Source of the DNA: Viola odorata
Lineage: Eukaryota > Streptophyta > Magnoliopsida > Malpighiales > Violaceae
Assembly: GCA_963691705.1 (NCBI GenBank)
Contig: OY829545.1
Location: 58,183,179 to 58,247,178, forward strand
Reading direction: 5' to 3'
Length of the DNA: 64,000 bases
Part shown: positions 30,072 to 43,100 of the stretch, piece by piece
Position numbering within the stretch: position 1 is the first letter of the stretch
Layout: each line of letters begins with the position of its first letter
Notes under the pieces: model-generated
Database searches by the model: none
What the model was told of the DNA's origin: nothing
The model's input: only the letters and a program-made list of their open reading frames with translations
Translations under genes and position numbers: made by a program

Positions 30072-33000
30072 TAGGCTGTGTTTACTTCGTAGGATTCTCC
30101 CGAAAATTTTCCAGTTTTTTGAAAATTGGGAGAATTTTCAGAAAACGTGTTTACTTGGCGTTATTTTCATTTAGAAAATGAAAACGAAAATACTCTATTT
30201 GAAAAACGATGAACAAATTTTGAAAACAACAAAAACCTGTTTTCTATTTTTCTAATTTTTTTTGCCTTGCCATCTTCAGATTGAAAACACGCGGTTTTCA
30301 AACTGAGGCATTAATGAATTTTTCCAAATCACGGAAATACCCCGCAGCCTTCTTCATCTTCTTCTTCTCTTCCCTAACCCTAACCGCTCTTCTTCTTCTT
30401 CTCCTCCTACGCAACCGCTCCTCTTCTTCTCCTTCACGCCGGCCTTCAAGCTAGAAAAGAGTTGGCCTTAAGGTGATTTTTAGAGAACCCATATGGGAAT
30501 TCGTTCTTCTTTTTTCAATATCGTGGTTTGTCTGTGCTCTTTTGGGTGTTTGTAAAGTTTGTAACTTTTGATTGGTTGTTGAGGAGGTGAATTGGATTTG
30601 GAATCGCAGGCAAGCTGAAACAGATGCAGAGAGGATTGGAGTGGGTGTTATTCATGAGGCACATAACATTTTCGATGCCTAGTCTAAAACGTATGTGCTC
30701 TTTCTATCTTTATGCCCACCATGTCAACTGCCATTCTGTGTTTTTCGTTTCTGAGTTTGAGTTCGTTTGTTGATTTCATTCACTCAACTGAACTATGAAC
30801 AGCGTTAAGTTTGATTGTGAACACATGACTGTAATGATTGTGTTTGGATGAGAGTGAGAGCTGCTTAAAATGAGTAATTATCATACAAGTTTGGAATTTA
30901 TATGAATCTGATGCAGTAATGTGTATCATAGTGGTTTGTTAATTTGACTATCATGCTTTCTTCATGTGCATTTTTCTTGTTTCATGTGTACATATATTTG
31001 AAAAAGTGTGACAAAGTATTGCTGATCAAACCATGTGGCCGGATATGGCAATGATGACATCGTAGACACGGATTTTAGTTAGAATGGAATGAATGCTCTG
31101 GAGTTGGAGGCAGTTTTTTGGGGTTAATTTTTGGACATGCTTGGGTGTTAGCAAAGGAGATATTAGATCAGTCAACGAAGTTATTTGATCTTTGTGAATG
31201 GTTAGGCTGCGTTTACTTCGCAGGATTCTCCCGAAAATTCTCCAGTTTTTTAAAAACTGGGAGAATTTTCAAAAAACGTGTTTACTTGGCGTTGTTTTCA
31301 TTTTCAAATTGAAAACGAAAATACTCTATTTGAAAAACGAGGAACAAATTTTGAAAACAACAAAAAAGTTGTTCTCTGTTTTTCTAAATTTTTTTGCCTT
31401 AGGATTACTCAGTTTGAAAACACGCGTTTCAAACTGAGTGATTAATGAAACTTTTTTAATTCCACGTTTGCCCTCATCTCTTCCTCTTCCTCTCCCTCGC
31501 CACGCACTCAACTCAATCAAGCTAGCCTCGGTCTCTTCTGCTGCAAACGCGGGCAGTCGCCGTGATGACCGGGCCACGTCGCCTTGCTCACCAAGCTCCT
31601 TCGTCCCTATTTGTACACAGACAAGCAACGGGGAGGAAGCAACGGGGAGGAAGCACAGAGACGCAAGGAAAAGAAGGAAAATACTCCCATTCTCCCTTCC
31701 ATTCTCCCTTCGCCAATAGCCCTAAACCAGCAATACCTCCACTTTAAACACTCCAAAGTCCTTTAGATAAACTAGAAAAACCTAGGGTAATTTTGGGCGC
31801 ATTTCTGGTAAAGTTTACTATTTACTATTTATGTAATTTTTTATGTCCATTTTCTACTTAATTCAATTGCTTGCATTTTAGAACAAATTGATGATCAATC
31901 TGTTGTGAAATATGTAGTCTTTAATCTCTAGATTAATTACATGCTTTCAATTTCTTAAATTGATTAATGGTTTGCTCCAATTTCATGTTTTGAATTAATT
32001 TGTCAAATTACCGTATTTTTGAAATTAAATCCTGTGTGTTGAGTAATCGGATTTTTGGTTCGAATGGGTGGATCGACATTAATTTTACGAATATTTTGGT
32101 CGTCTCGGAATTTTGATAGACTGAAATTGACCGGACATTGGTCGGCGTCGGTGGCTCCGGCGATCAAGGTCAGGGAAAATTTGCTTAGATATGTACCTGT
32201 TTTCTTCCGTTAATTTTGTGGCAAATGTTGGTTTAGTTGTTGCTTGAAATGTTGCTCTATTAGCTTTCGAATCGATGCTCATTTTGCTGCCAAATTGTTG
32301 CTTGAAATGCTGCTTTATTTGCTGTCGAATTGATGCTCATTTTGCTGCCAAATTATTGCTTGATTTTGGTCGGTTTTAGCTCGCCCCTCGGTCCAGTTGA
32401 GTTTGTATACGTTTGTTTGGTGTTTAGTGGTGGGCGGCTGCCTTCCTTGTCGGCGGCAGTAGGGCCGCCGCAAGGAAGAAGAAGAACAGTAGCACTGGCT
32501 GCTGTTCTTAGAATGAAAGGCCTTGGCTTTGTAGATGGGCCTTGGCTTGGCCAAGCCCATCTTCCCTCTTTTTTCTTTAAAAATCCAGCACTTGTATGGT
32601 ATCCACATTAGCACTTGTTACTCAAAATATTATGGCGGCGTGTTCGCATGATTTGATGTTTACTTTTGTTTATACTGGTTGGGAAGGCACAGCTAATGAT
32701 TCACGCGTATTTCTTGATGCATTAACAAGACCAGAAAATCAATTTCCTATGCCTGCAATAGGTGAAGCATTATTCTTGTAATTCATTACAATATTTATAA
32801 ATTATTTTTTAGCATCTTTTACTGAGTGTATTTATCTTGTGCAGATTACTATTATGTTGTTGATGGTGTATTTCTTTATTTTTCAAAAATTTGGAAATTA
32901 GTGCATAGTAAACGTGTTTTTCAGTTTTTCAAATTAGGAAAATAAAACCAGTGTGCGAAGTAAACAGGTTTTCCAGTTTTTCTGATCAGGAAAATTGTGC

Positions 33001-33094
33001 GAAGTAAACACGTTTTCCAATTTTCAGAATGAAAATTAAATTCTCGAAATTCAGAAAAACAGCAAATTTTCAAATTTTCAAATTCCCCCAGGTA
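30072..33094 (+). mobile_element. PIF/Harbinger element remnant, composite
   Basis: It opens GGCTGTGTTTACTTCGTAGG; the right side contains reversed GCGAAGTAAACACG words (33000-33013 and twice before). A second copy of the left end begins at 31204 (GGCTGCGTTTACTTCGCAGG), so two related copies are fused or nested. A DDE transposase fragment lies at 32600-32880. The boundaries come from comparing local tandem units outside it (CTTACTTA before, TAGTCGTGTG after), which read on as one unit if the insertion is removed. The terminal inverted repeat is imperfect and the TA/TTA target duplication is not exact. Confidence 0.65.
32600..32880 (+). pseudogene. PIF/Harbinger DDE transposase fragment
   Basis: 32617-32762 encodes TQNIMAACSHDLMFTFVYTG then WEGTANDSRVFLDAL, the well-known Harbinger nuclease core (the Asp of NDSR is a catalytic-region residue), ending PMPAIG at a GT splice donor. 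After an 84-bp AT-rich intron ending TTGTGCAG (32845), YYVVDGVF continues at 32848, matching the following YYVVDAGY-type segment. Upstream and downstream parts of the transposase are absent. It is a broken copy. Confidence 0.75.
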
Positions 33095-33480
33095 GTCGTG
33101 TGTTTTGTATATATAGTAGAAAGACGGTCGCGAATCCCCTAATTAGTTATATAGATGTGTCCATTCAGAAAGGCAGCCAACGTAAACTTGTAATTTATTA
33201 AGTGATATTTTTTATATAGTAGAAAGACCGTCTTGATCGAATCCTCCCACTAATTGTATATCCATAAAAATCTTTAAAAAAAATATCTCCAAAAAGTTGT
33301 ATCCATTCAAAGAGGCAGACAAAAGGAGCTTGTAACTCATCTAGTGGTATTGTTTGTACAATAGAATGACATCCTCAAAACAACTCACTTGTGTTTTTAA
33401 GGTAAAAACACACTCTTGAATCCCCAAATTAATTATATATCTATCATAAAAAGGAGAGTATTTCCAACAGTCGTATCCAA
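33095..33480. repeat. Local tandem units interrupted by the Harbinger insertion
   Basis: Degenerate units of about 110-150 bp share AGTAGAAAGACCGTC, GTATCCATTCAAAGAGGCAG and CTTGTAACTCATCTAGTGGT words. Three partial copies are to the right of the insertion and one at 30028-30071 to its left. Confidence 0.55.
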
Positions 33481-33821
33481 TTTTTAATATATGGCATCAA
33501 AGATCTCTTTCAACCCCAAAAGAGAAGGAAATCTGTGCAGAAACAAGAAAAAAAAAAGCAGTTTTCTATTTGCTTTTCTAGGTGCGTAATCATAAGATGA
33601 AACAGATGAAAGAAGAGACCTGGGTACTGAAGTAAGTAAAACAGAAAGAAGATTGAATGAAGATGACTGTGTATACAAATAAAACAAAACTACAATAAAG
33701 TTCACAGCAAATTAATTTAATTAAAGATTTGTGTAACTCCAAAAGAGACTTTTGTCATGATTCCTCCCATAAGCTGCAATGAGACGTCGTCTTTTGCATT
33801 AATTGGATATATCTGTTGACA

Positions 33822-35111
33822 CTATAATTCCTTAATCTCATCGTCATCTTCAATTGGGGCTGGTAAATTAAGATCTAAAACATTACGATGAGTAGCAGTA
33901 GTTGTAGTAGTGGACGCAGCAGCAACAGGAGAACATTTGGTGGTAGGTTCAATGTCAGCAGTAGTACTAGCACCAGCGCCAGCACCAACAGGCCTAACAA
34001 CACCTAAGTAAGAAAAGTGCACTTTCTTGTGCCCACCAAGTGCTTGACCAGACTCAAATACCTTGTCGCAAAATGCGCACTCAAATAATCTTCTTCTTGG
34101 AACGCCGCCGGCGCTCCCTTCTTCTCCATTATCAATTAGTTGCGCCTTGTTGGTGGTGTGGGTGTGACTTGCTCTGTGTCCACCTAACGCCTGATAAGAT
34201 GGAAAATATTTATTGCATGTTTCACATCTGTAGTACTTACCTCCTCCGGATGGTAATTTCTTCTCAGTACCCATACGTCGTCGTTTAGTCATATTTCTAA
34301 ATGTTAAGAGCTCATCATCATCGTCATCTTCCTCCTCACCCTCACCTGCAGCCTCGATCTCTTCACCTGTCACGACGTTCGTGTCGTCATCTTCATCCTC
34401 CTCCTCATCACCAAAATCTCTGTACTCATCAACAACAACATGCGGATCATGAGGATTCTTTTTTGTCCACGTTGTCGATTTGTCTTTGGAAAGCGCGAGA
34501 AGACACAAAGCAAGTTGTTCGTCACTCATAATAGGAGAAGAAGGAGGATCAGAGATATTATTGGAGCTGCTGCTAATTATCTCCACCGTCGATCGTGATG
34601 GTGATGGTAATAATTGATTTCTAGTAGTACCTCTTTCTGGTACGGTACGAAGAACAAGAGAAGATATACGCCGACGCCGTTTGGACCTTCTTCTGCGCGG
34701 AGTTTGGTTTCTTAATCTCCCACTGCAGCCGCCGGATGGGAAGTATTGACCCGTCGATAGATCAGTAGTCTCACCGTTATTATAGAGTGCAGCAGCAATA
34801 AGATTAGGTCTGAACAACGGGTTTGAAGCAACTTCAGCTGAGACCTTGTAACTACTGGGAGATCCAAGAGAATCAGTGTTACTGATCAGATCAGCAGCAG
34901 AAGAAGTCAAAGAAGAAGACTTTATCATCCTCGGTTGTTGTCGTTGTTGTTGTTGATCTTCATCTTCATCTACTGCAGGTTGAGGTTGGGGTTGAGGTTT
35001 AGGAGGGAGTTTTGCTATTGCGAAGTGAGATCTCATGTGGCCTCCCATGGCTTTCCCACTCGCGAACCGCCTATCGCAGATCTTGCAGATTCGGCTATAG
35101 TTCGTCTCCAT
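33822..35111 (-). CDS. ZAT-like C2H2 zinc finger transcriptional repressor (429 aa)
   Basis: A single-exon gene. The start ATG at 35111 (METNYSRICKIC) is the first AUG-type codon of the frame. Three C2H2 fingers: C9-C12-H25-H29 at the N-terminus with GKAMGGH in place of QALGGH, and two later fingers at about 294-316 and 343-365 with the plant-specific QALGGH helix. A basic run RRRRSKRRRR (likely nuclear signal) and a long Glu/Asp tract (about 225-270) lie between. The C-terminus holds the EAR motif LDLNL (about 412-416), which recruits co-repressors such as TOPLESS in this family. The layout (one N-terminal plus two C-terminal fingers) is that of the ZAT1/4/9 type. It stands head to head with SMC6. 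Its targets cannot be inferred. Confidence 0.92.
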   Translation of the reverse strand: METNYSRICKICDRRFASGKAMGGHMRSHFAIAKLPPKPQPQPQPAVDEDEDQQQQRQQPRMIKSSSLTSSAADLISNTDSLGSPSSYKVSAEVASNPLFRPNLIAAALYNNGETTDLSTGQYFPSGGCSGRLRNQTPRRRRSKRRRRISSLVLRTVPERGTTRNQLLPSPSRSTVEIISSSSNNISDPPSSPIMSDEQLALCLLALSKDKSTTWTKKNPHDPHVVVDEYRDFGDEEEDEDDDTNVVTGEEIEAAGEGEEEDDDDDELLTFRNMTKRRRMGTEKKLPSGGGKYYRCETCNKYFPSYQALGGHRASHTHTTNKAQLIDNGEEGSAGGVPRRRLFECAFCDKVFESGQALGGHKKVHFSYLGVVRPVGAGAGASTTADIEPTTKCSPVAAASTTTTTATHRNVLDLNLPAPIEDDDEIKEL

Positions 35112-36970
35112 ATTCGCTATCACTTCGCGCACTACTCACTACTTACTATACGTAGCAAATATGTTGCTGCTAGTCTGCTACTGCACTCTCTCCTCTCTCT
35201 CTATGCTACACTGTAACAAAGCTAGCACAGCACAGAGTAGCGCAGAGTTAAGGTGTTTGTTTTTTTTCAAAGAGAAAAGAAAGAAGAGAGAGAGAGTAGG
35301 TGAGTACCACCAGCGCTCCTTTCCTTTGCGGCTCATTATATGCATAATCACACTTTCCCTATTCTCTTCAATTCCCTCTACCTTTCCTATTTATCCGATC
35401 AATTCTTATTCTTATCTAATTATATTTATATCAAATTAATATTTATATTAATTATGATTAAATATCCAAACCAAAACCACAGCCTAGCTACAAGCCCTAC
35501 ACAGTTTTACATGTTCTTCTCCTTCATGTTCTATATAACACTAGCCTAGACTTGTGATAGGTTCCTTGCAGAATCATTTATATATACTCAAATTGTTTTT
35601 GCACAATAAATTAACTATCTTTTGCAATCCATCCTATTTGAAATTGAATCTTTGTTAATTTGGTAAATTATCAAAATTACTCATTAGTAATTAATAATTA
35701 ATAATCAAAACTAATTAACTACACATATCTTTAATCTAGCTGGTTTATACCATAACATAAAAACCTAGTTAAGGTTGATTTCTAAATAAAAATGTATATA
35801 AATCGACTCCAAAAACTCATCCAATGTCAAGTTGTTTAAATTTTAAATTGTGTAAATTCAACTCTAAATAATGTTATATCTCTCCATGCTTTAATATTTA
35901 TTCTTGACGCTCTACCAGATTAACTATATATACAATCCAAATTACAATAAAGTAAGAAAAATTAAAATTTTGTAAAAAGATATACATATCAAAATTTATA
36001 AATTGTATCTCACAATGACAAATCTAATATCATTACAATTTTAATTTAGAGAATTATTTAAATGTTAAATAAAAGTGACTAACTATTTAATATAGCAACA
36101 ACACTGATCCAATGCTCCTAAATAGAAAAAATAGTTTCTATATTTACTTAAAGAATTTATTAAAATTCTTTTTAATACACTAAATACACGTGTCTCAGAC
36201 AATTGGTATCATATATAGAAGCAAATTTGTAAATCCTTGAAGATAAAAAAAAATGTCAATACCGATGGTAAAATCCATTGAAAAAATTACACTTTTATGG
36301 GAATTTTCAAAGTTTGTTAAGAAAACTCTTGTAAAAAAAAATCGTCGTAAATGTAAAGCTTTGTCCATTGAAAAAACCTCGAGAATTTTCAAAGTTTGTC
36401 AAGAAAACTCTTGTAAAAAAAATTCATCGTAAATGTAAAGCTTTGTCCATCGAAAAAACCTTGAGAATTTTTTAAATACACTTATCCATCGAAATTTTAC
36501 CTATTTAAAGAGAAATACTAGTCAAAAATTAAATTAAATTAGACAATAATTTATAAATAGTTTTTTGGCAGTAAATATTATCGAATTTTTTTTGAACCCA
36601 CACAAAGCTTAAATAATTCATAATTCAATTCTCTTTAATTCTTAAGTAATTTAGAATAATTAATTTAAGAATATTAATTAATTTTTATAAACAAGTTCAA
36701 GAAAATTCATGAATTATGTTAATATAAGTATATAATATATATACATATATGATACTATCTTAAAAAATTAAAAGCATACAACCAAACTATGAACATGGAG
36801 AAAAAAATGTCTATACCAATGGTAAAATCCGTCCAAAATGTAATTTTTTTTACGGAAAAATTTCAACACAAGTCTGGCGAAAACAACCTTGCCAAAAAAA
36901 TCCTCTAAAGACTAAAACGACGGGAAGTATACCGCCACTACACTAGTACACCGGAGTCATATTGAACAAA
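35112..36970. other. Divergent intergenic region between the ZAT-like gene and SMC6
   Basis: The right flank of the zinc-finger gene (its 5' side) has a CT/GA-rich leader (35185-35310) and a weak TATATGCAT box near 35336. The rest is AT-rich. Two direct copies of 82 bp lie at 36301-36382 and 36383-36464 (GAATTTTCAAAGTTTGT words). Similar TACCRATGGTAAAATCC words at about 36260 and 36815 suggest a small decayed repeat. No gene is seen. Confidence 0.55.
36301..36464. repeat. 82-bp tandem duplication
   Basis: Two copies starting GAATTTTCAAAGTTTGT at 36301 and 36383, with TCGTAAATGTAAAGCTTTGT in each. They are nearly identical over their full length. A third, diverged start may be present after 36464. 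Confidence 0.8.
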
Positions 36971-36977
36971 ACTATTT

Positions 36978-36985
36978 TTTCCCGC
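36978..36985 (+). promoter_or_regulatory. E2F-type site upstream of SMC6
   Basis: TTTCCCGC fits the plant E2F consensus TTTSSCGS. It lies 187 bp before the SMC6 ATG in otherwise AT-rich DNA, and a second site lies closer to the start. E2F sites mark S-phase genes. Confidence 0.55.
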
Positions 36986-37132
36986 CATGATAACATAGCT
37001 TCACAATTTTATTTATTTTTTAAATTTCTTTTTAGTTCCCCAAAATAAATAGTAATAATAAAATACTAATAAATATACACTTCTAACTTCTAAGGTCTAT
37101 CATCCTCTGACTGTCTCTCTCTTCAATTTATA

Positions 37133-37140
37133 GCGCGAAA
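37133..37140 (-). promoter_or_regulatory. Second E2F-type site, 32 bp before SMC6 ATG
   Basis: GCGCGAAA on the plus strand is TTTCGCGC on the minus strand, again a fit to TTTSSCGS. It is probably in or next to the 5' leader. Confidence 0.5.
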
Positions 37141-37171
37141 AAGGAAAACCTAGATCAGCGCCAGTCAGTCC

Positions 37172-40105
37172 ATGGCCATGGGCGAGTCAGGGGCTTTCAG
37201 TGGTCGCAACCATCAGAACCCATCCGGGTCGGGTACCATCTCCAGGATCCGATTAGAGAACTTTATGTGCCATAGCAACCTCCAAATTGAGCTGGGCCGC
37301 TGGGTCAATTTTATCACTGGCCAAAACGGAAGTATGTATATATTTGCTTTATTTGGGTTTTTTTCCTTACTCCGTTGGTTTTCTTCCATTGCGGGCTGGT
37401 GAAGAGGTTTATATGCATGGAATTTTGTGCTTAATCATGTTTTTGCAGGTGGGAAGAGTGCAATTCTGACTGCTTTATGTGTTGCATTTGGGTGTCGAGC
37501 TAAAGGAACTCAAAGGGCTGCTACTTTGAAGGATTTTATCAAAACTGGCTGCAGGTTTCCATTCTTTGCTTTCGTTTTCCTTTCCTCTTCCGGTTGCTGT
37601 TGCATGTTACCATATTAATATTAGCTTGATTTTTTGTTTTGTGCTTTAAATTGTTATTTACCTTCATCTACTTATACCGTATTGGCCTGCATTTATGGTG
37701 CTATTGTTTCTTTGCAGTTGTGCTGTTGTTGAAGTGGAAATAAGAAACACTGGGGACGAGCCTTTTAAACCAGATGTGTATGGTGATGCAATAATTATAG
37801 AACGCAGAATCAATCAATCTACCAGCTCCACTGTTCTAAAGGATCACCTAGGTCTGGTTCATTTGTCTGATTGTACTCATTGTACACATTGTTTTTGTTT
37901 TGAAATCCCCGAGCTTCTCCTTATTTAATACGACATCCAAATATCATAAGAAATCTCAACCTTTTGTTTTTAGTTGGTACACAGCTAATGTGAGATTCAT
38001 GCATTGTCTTGTTGGTTTTCAAGACCCTTTATGAGCAACTTCATAACAACTAGATCTTTTTTTTTCCTGAAAGAAACAATCTGTGAGCTCTATTTCTTTT
38101 TTCTTCCCAAGTTCTTTTAATACATGATTAGAACCATACTTGCAGTGTTATGGGAATGTAAATATTTGACAGAGGAAATGAAGGTTTTTAGCATTTTGGG
38201 TGCCTAAAGGGTGGCTAAATGTTTTTCTATGTTGGATGGACTTGCCCATGTTGCTGTGATGATGATGATCAGCTGTTAGTTTTTCAGATACAAATCTTAG
38301 TTTTTGATTTTTTCTGCAAATCAAAGCTGGGGGCATAAACTAGGACTGGGTTTGATTACTGTTCCTTTATTATAAAACCAAAGAATGAGGAAAGATAACA
38401 CACTTCTACTTTTTTTAATTTCTTTTTTCTGTTTTTAAGTGTGAAATTCACATAGTTTTCTCATCATTAAAAAATTTAGATGGACATAACTGCAAAATTA
38501 TTGATTACCCAAAATAAGATATTTCTTTATTACGAGTCTTTGTTTCCTGCAATAGTACAATTCAAATAAGATGGTCCAAATGAACACATTTAGAATTCTG
38601 GTTAATTTTCCTCTGATTTCAACCAGTGGAGTTAGAAATATTAGTATAAAATTTCATCATTTGTTGTTATTCGTTTTGGTTATTTTGTTATGATTGATGC
38701 AGCTCATTGTATTTACTTGCTTTTCTTTTCCATTTGACATACCTGCAGGAAGAAAGGTTGTTGCTAGTCGTAAAGAGGAGCTCCGCGAGCTTGTGGATCA
38801 TTTTAATGTTAGTGCTTTGCTGGATATGACAGATTTTGTTTCTTGACGTATTCAGTTTTTTCATCCAACTGAATAATAGCTCTTTTCATAGTTTAGTCAA
38901 TTGTTTTGACCGGTCATTCATGCACAATATGTACATGGTTGTTAGACCACTGGAGTTGAACATTGAGTAATCTTACTGCTTGGTAATGGGATAATGAGTA
39001 GTTTTGATAGATTTAATTCAGAAAGGACTTGATTATTGCTTGTCCACTACTTGATGTTTCAACATTTTCAGTTCTGATTTCTTAACATGCCATTCAATCT
39101 GTGATTGCACCAGTGGCATAGTACTATTGACTCCCTAAGTAAAACCAAGTTAAAAGCTAGCTAGATCTTCTGGATTGGCTTTGGCTTATCGAGTGCCTCA
39201 AAATGGTCAAAATGATACTCTAAAAGCAGGCAAAAGATATTGAGTGCAAGCTTTGTTATCCTGGATGGAGTCTACCTTTGCAAGGAAGGGAGATATGAGT
39301 TTTCTCTTCTTTCCACCAGTGAAATTTTGTTTGACCATGCTCTGTACGATATGAGGGCTAACATTTGTTCTTATTTTAATTTCAATTCCTCCTATTAGAT
39401 AGTGTTTAGATTTCATTCTCCACATTTTGCAGATTGATGTTGAGAATCCTTGTGTAATAATGAGTCAGGACAAAAGCAGAGAGTTTCTTCATTCAGGGAA
39501 CGATAAAGACAAATTCAAGGTAATTTCTTCATGCACATATGTAATTTGAAGAAAAACTGTATGCCAGTATACTAAAACTTCAAAGCTCAGTTTTTTTTCA
39601 AGGCTACTCTTCTTCAGCAAGTTGATGATCTTCTACAATGTGGTGCTGATCGATTGGCTTCTGCAAATGCACTTGTTGATGAATTGGAAGATTCAATTAA
39701 ACCTATAGAGAGGGAACTGACTGAGATGCAAGAAACAATAAAAAATATGGAGCACCTAGAAGAAATTACCCAGCAGGTACAACAGTTAAAAAAGAAGCTT
39801 GCATGGTCATGGGTTTACAGCATAGACAAGCATCTCGAGGAACAAAGCACAACAATTAGAAAGCTTAAAGATCGTATACCTGCTTGCCAAGCTAAAATTG
39901 ATGAGGAGCTTGTGAGTATTATGTTCTTGGTGGCTCTGCAATTAATGTGTATAGTCACTGTTCATGCGTTTATCATGAATTTTTATAAATTTACAATGTA
40001 GTCTGTTTTTTACAATAACTTTTTTCCTGCAGGATTCCAAGCCAAAGGGTTGGCATCAGCTTTACTTTTAAATTATAATATTTTTTGTTTAAATATGTTA
40101 TTCTT

Positions 40106-40141
<36 letters not shown>

Positions 40142-43100
40142 TACTGTTTGTTTCATTTATATTTTTGTCAGTAAATCTATGATTCTTGACTTCTAAATTT
40201 TGAGATGTGGTTTCAATTATTGCATGGAACTTTTGATCGTAAAGAACTTCTATAAGCTCTATTTGAAGTGCATATTTTGATTTGTACATCAGGGTAAGGT
40301 GGAGTCTCTGAGGGATTACTTAACTAAGAAGAAAGCCCAAACTGCACAATTAATGCAAAAAACATCAGAAGTGAGGAGAAAGCAAGATGAATTGCAGAAT
40401 TCTATCTCCAAGGTATGATGCATTTCATCTGTTTATTTCTAACACGAATGGCCCCCAATGGGTTCATGTGGTGCTTGTGTCAAAACTAGAGAACTGAAAA
40501 TCTATTTTCCTATTGGAGAGAATTTGTTGGCTAGGAATAAATGTGATAGTTTAACATTCAGTTACATTACAGAAAAGAGTTAGTTATCGCTTTGCACAAG
40601 TATACCTTTGAATGAAGTTTATCATAGTCACATTACTAAGAGGCTTTAATAGCTGATATAGAAGTGAACATCTGAAGCACCAAGGTTCCATACCTTTTAA
40701 TCATATGGTACATAAAAAATGTGGAGATCACCAGCAATGCAATAGCTGGAAAATATTTATGGGAGTAGTACATCAATGGACCACAGAAATTGCAGAATGC
40801 ATTTAAACTTTTAAAGGCTGCAGATTCTTCTGCTGCTTTCCAGGTAGCTGGAGAAGTACCGGGAATCTTCTTAGGTCCTGTATCTCCTCAGCCTTCGGCA
40901 TTGTAACCTGTGCTGTCATTGAGGATACAGAAATGCTTACCATATCTTTCAACCTAAAAACAAATTGTCTGAAAAATATTTCTTCTTTGAACATGACATC
41001 TAGTGCCAAACATGGGGTAACATCAATCAGGGAAAATATTTTGGGTTCTCAGTGAGCAGTTTCTTCTCACATGACCTTGTTGGAAAGTTTGATGTGTGTT
41101 ATCATATCTTACGTAAGTTTGAACATGAATTCCATCTCAAGTTGCACCGTCATTAACAAACATTTAACCTCCATTCTTTCTCAAAACTTCAGCTAGATGT
41201 GCATGATTCTGTTGGTTGAGATGTCAGTACGCAGCACTGACTGGTCAGGTTCATGGTGGTTGAAATGTAGCCATGCCGACATATTTATGGCATATCAGTT
41301 GCTCATATAGTCTATGTCCAACTGGAATGCACCATTTGATTAGTTGTAGGTTTATAGCACTTGCATCTAATGGTTTCAAATGGTCATGCTGCTCTCTTCC
41401 ATCAATCTAGTGCGTTGGCCTTTTGATATCAGTATATCCCTATAACAACAATATAATTTTTTCCTGTATGGCAGAAATAGAAATATGTAAGATTATGTGT
41501 GGATTCTGACAACTGATAGGTTTGTTCGTAAATTCATTTCATCATATATAAGAGATTCAATGGTCCATGAAGAGTAGTAGGATATATCAACCCTCTGTAA
41601 GCATATATGCTGAATTCAAGGGTAATACAGTTTTCATGCAAATTGTCATTTTTGCCTCGCATTCAGGTTGTGCTAATTTCAGCCACTGAACTCATTCTTT
41701 TATGCTCTTCAATTTTTGTTTTTTTGGTTGATTTTACTTCTTTAGATTTCCTATTTTAATTATTATATCACATTGTGTTAGGCAACGAAAGAGAAGCTTG
41801 AGTTAGAACAGGAGCACATCCGTGAAAATAAAAACATACAACGCCTGGTGAAAAATCTGAGGTCACTTGAACAACAAGCTCAGGATTTTCAAGAGCAACA
41901 AATAAGAAATACTCAGGTTTTTCCATTGCTTTCAATAGAAATTATATTTCCCCACTGTGCTTTGTGTTTTATTTTATTTTTCTTTTGGTGGAGATCATGA
42001 CTCATGACAGTTGTGGCTTATTAGATTGAAACAATGGCAAACTAACTTTTATCAACCCTGACAAAATCAATATAGTAATGGTATATTCTTCAAATCCGGC
42101 ATCAACTGTAAAAGGAAGTCTAAAATGTTAATGCCATAATTCTTCACTCTACATGCGGTATTAGCAGTTTGCAAATGACTTTTAGACAAAAGATTCTGGA
42201 ATTTATTTTTCTGTATTTATATTCTCTCTCTCCACCTCTCTCTTCCCCCAAATTTTGTAGATTTTCCCCCCCTTTTTTCAAGGGGGGATATGAACTTGGA
42301 TCTCTTCGGAGAAGTGTATCTATCAATTAGGTATATGCTCTGCCTTCATGAATTATCTAATTTTGAATTCATATATGTTTCTTGTAGCAGAGGTAGCTAA
42401 CGAACTTGTGAAGAAACAAAATGATTTTCTCCTTTCCCTAACTTGCTCAGGACAGGGGTTTTATTACAATACATGTCAAGCACACTTGATATTTAGTCTG
42501 AGATTCTTAAATGATATTACTTCACTGATAAAATTTGAGGAGAGTGCTTATAAAATGTGTCAATTCTTCCTATTTGTACTGGGATATGAAGCATTGTTAT
42601 CCTCGCTCCTGATTTGTTGGTATTTCACAGGCTGAAGAATCTGAAATAGAGGCAAGGATAAAGGAACTCCAAGACATGGTGGATGATGCTAATTCCAAGC
42701 TATTAAGGTTATTCTCTGTTTATTTCTTTTTCTATGTTCTCAGATTCTGGTTGTCCTGAGGCAGATTTGAGTGGGTGGTGATCTGGTTGTATTTAGGTTA
42801 AAGGAAGAAGAACGTTCCTTGTCTGAAAACGTGTCCAAGGAAATGTCTGAAATCAGAAAGATCAGTGAAGAGGTATTTGCTTAGCATAAATAACTAACTT
42901 GATTAGAAAATAAAGGATGCTGAGCTTTGTTTCTATTCTCTTTTCCTTTTTCCTTTCCTAAATTACCATTTAGGAGAACCCCTAGAAGCATATGCGTTGA
43001 TTTGTCGAGTTTATATATGTGCTATTTTCTTGCTAAGGTTCTCGTGGATACCCTGAATCCTATGGGTAGAACATTAGTGCTGACCAGAGTGCTTCTTTGA

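Noticed and set aside
26440..33400. A missing 3' LTR of element 4 further right
   Set aside because: No stretch after 24124 matches the 477-bp 5' LTR, including its TGATAA start, AACGGT words and TATAAATAGCACAG core.
40031..40070. Alternative SMC6 exon after a good acceptor (CTGCAG/GATTCC)
   Set aside because: It leads to a stop at once, while the acceptor at 40292 restores the conserved SMC6 sequence in frame.
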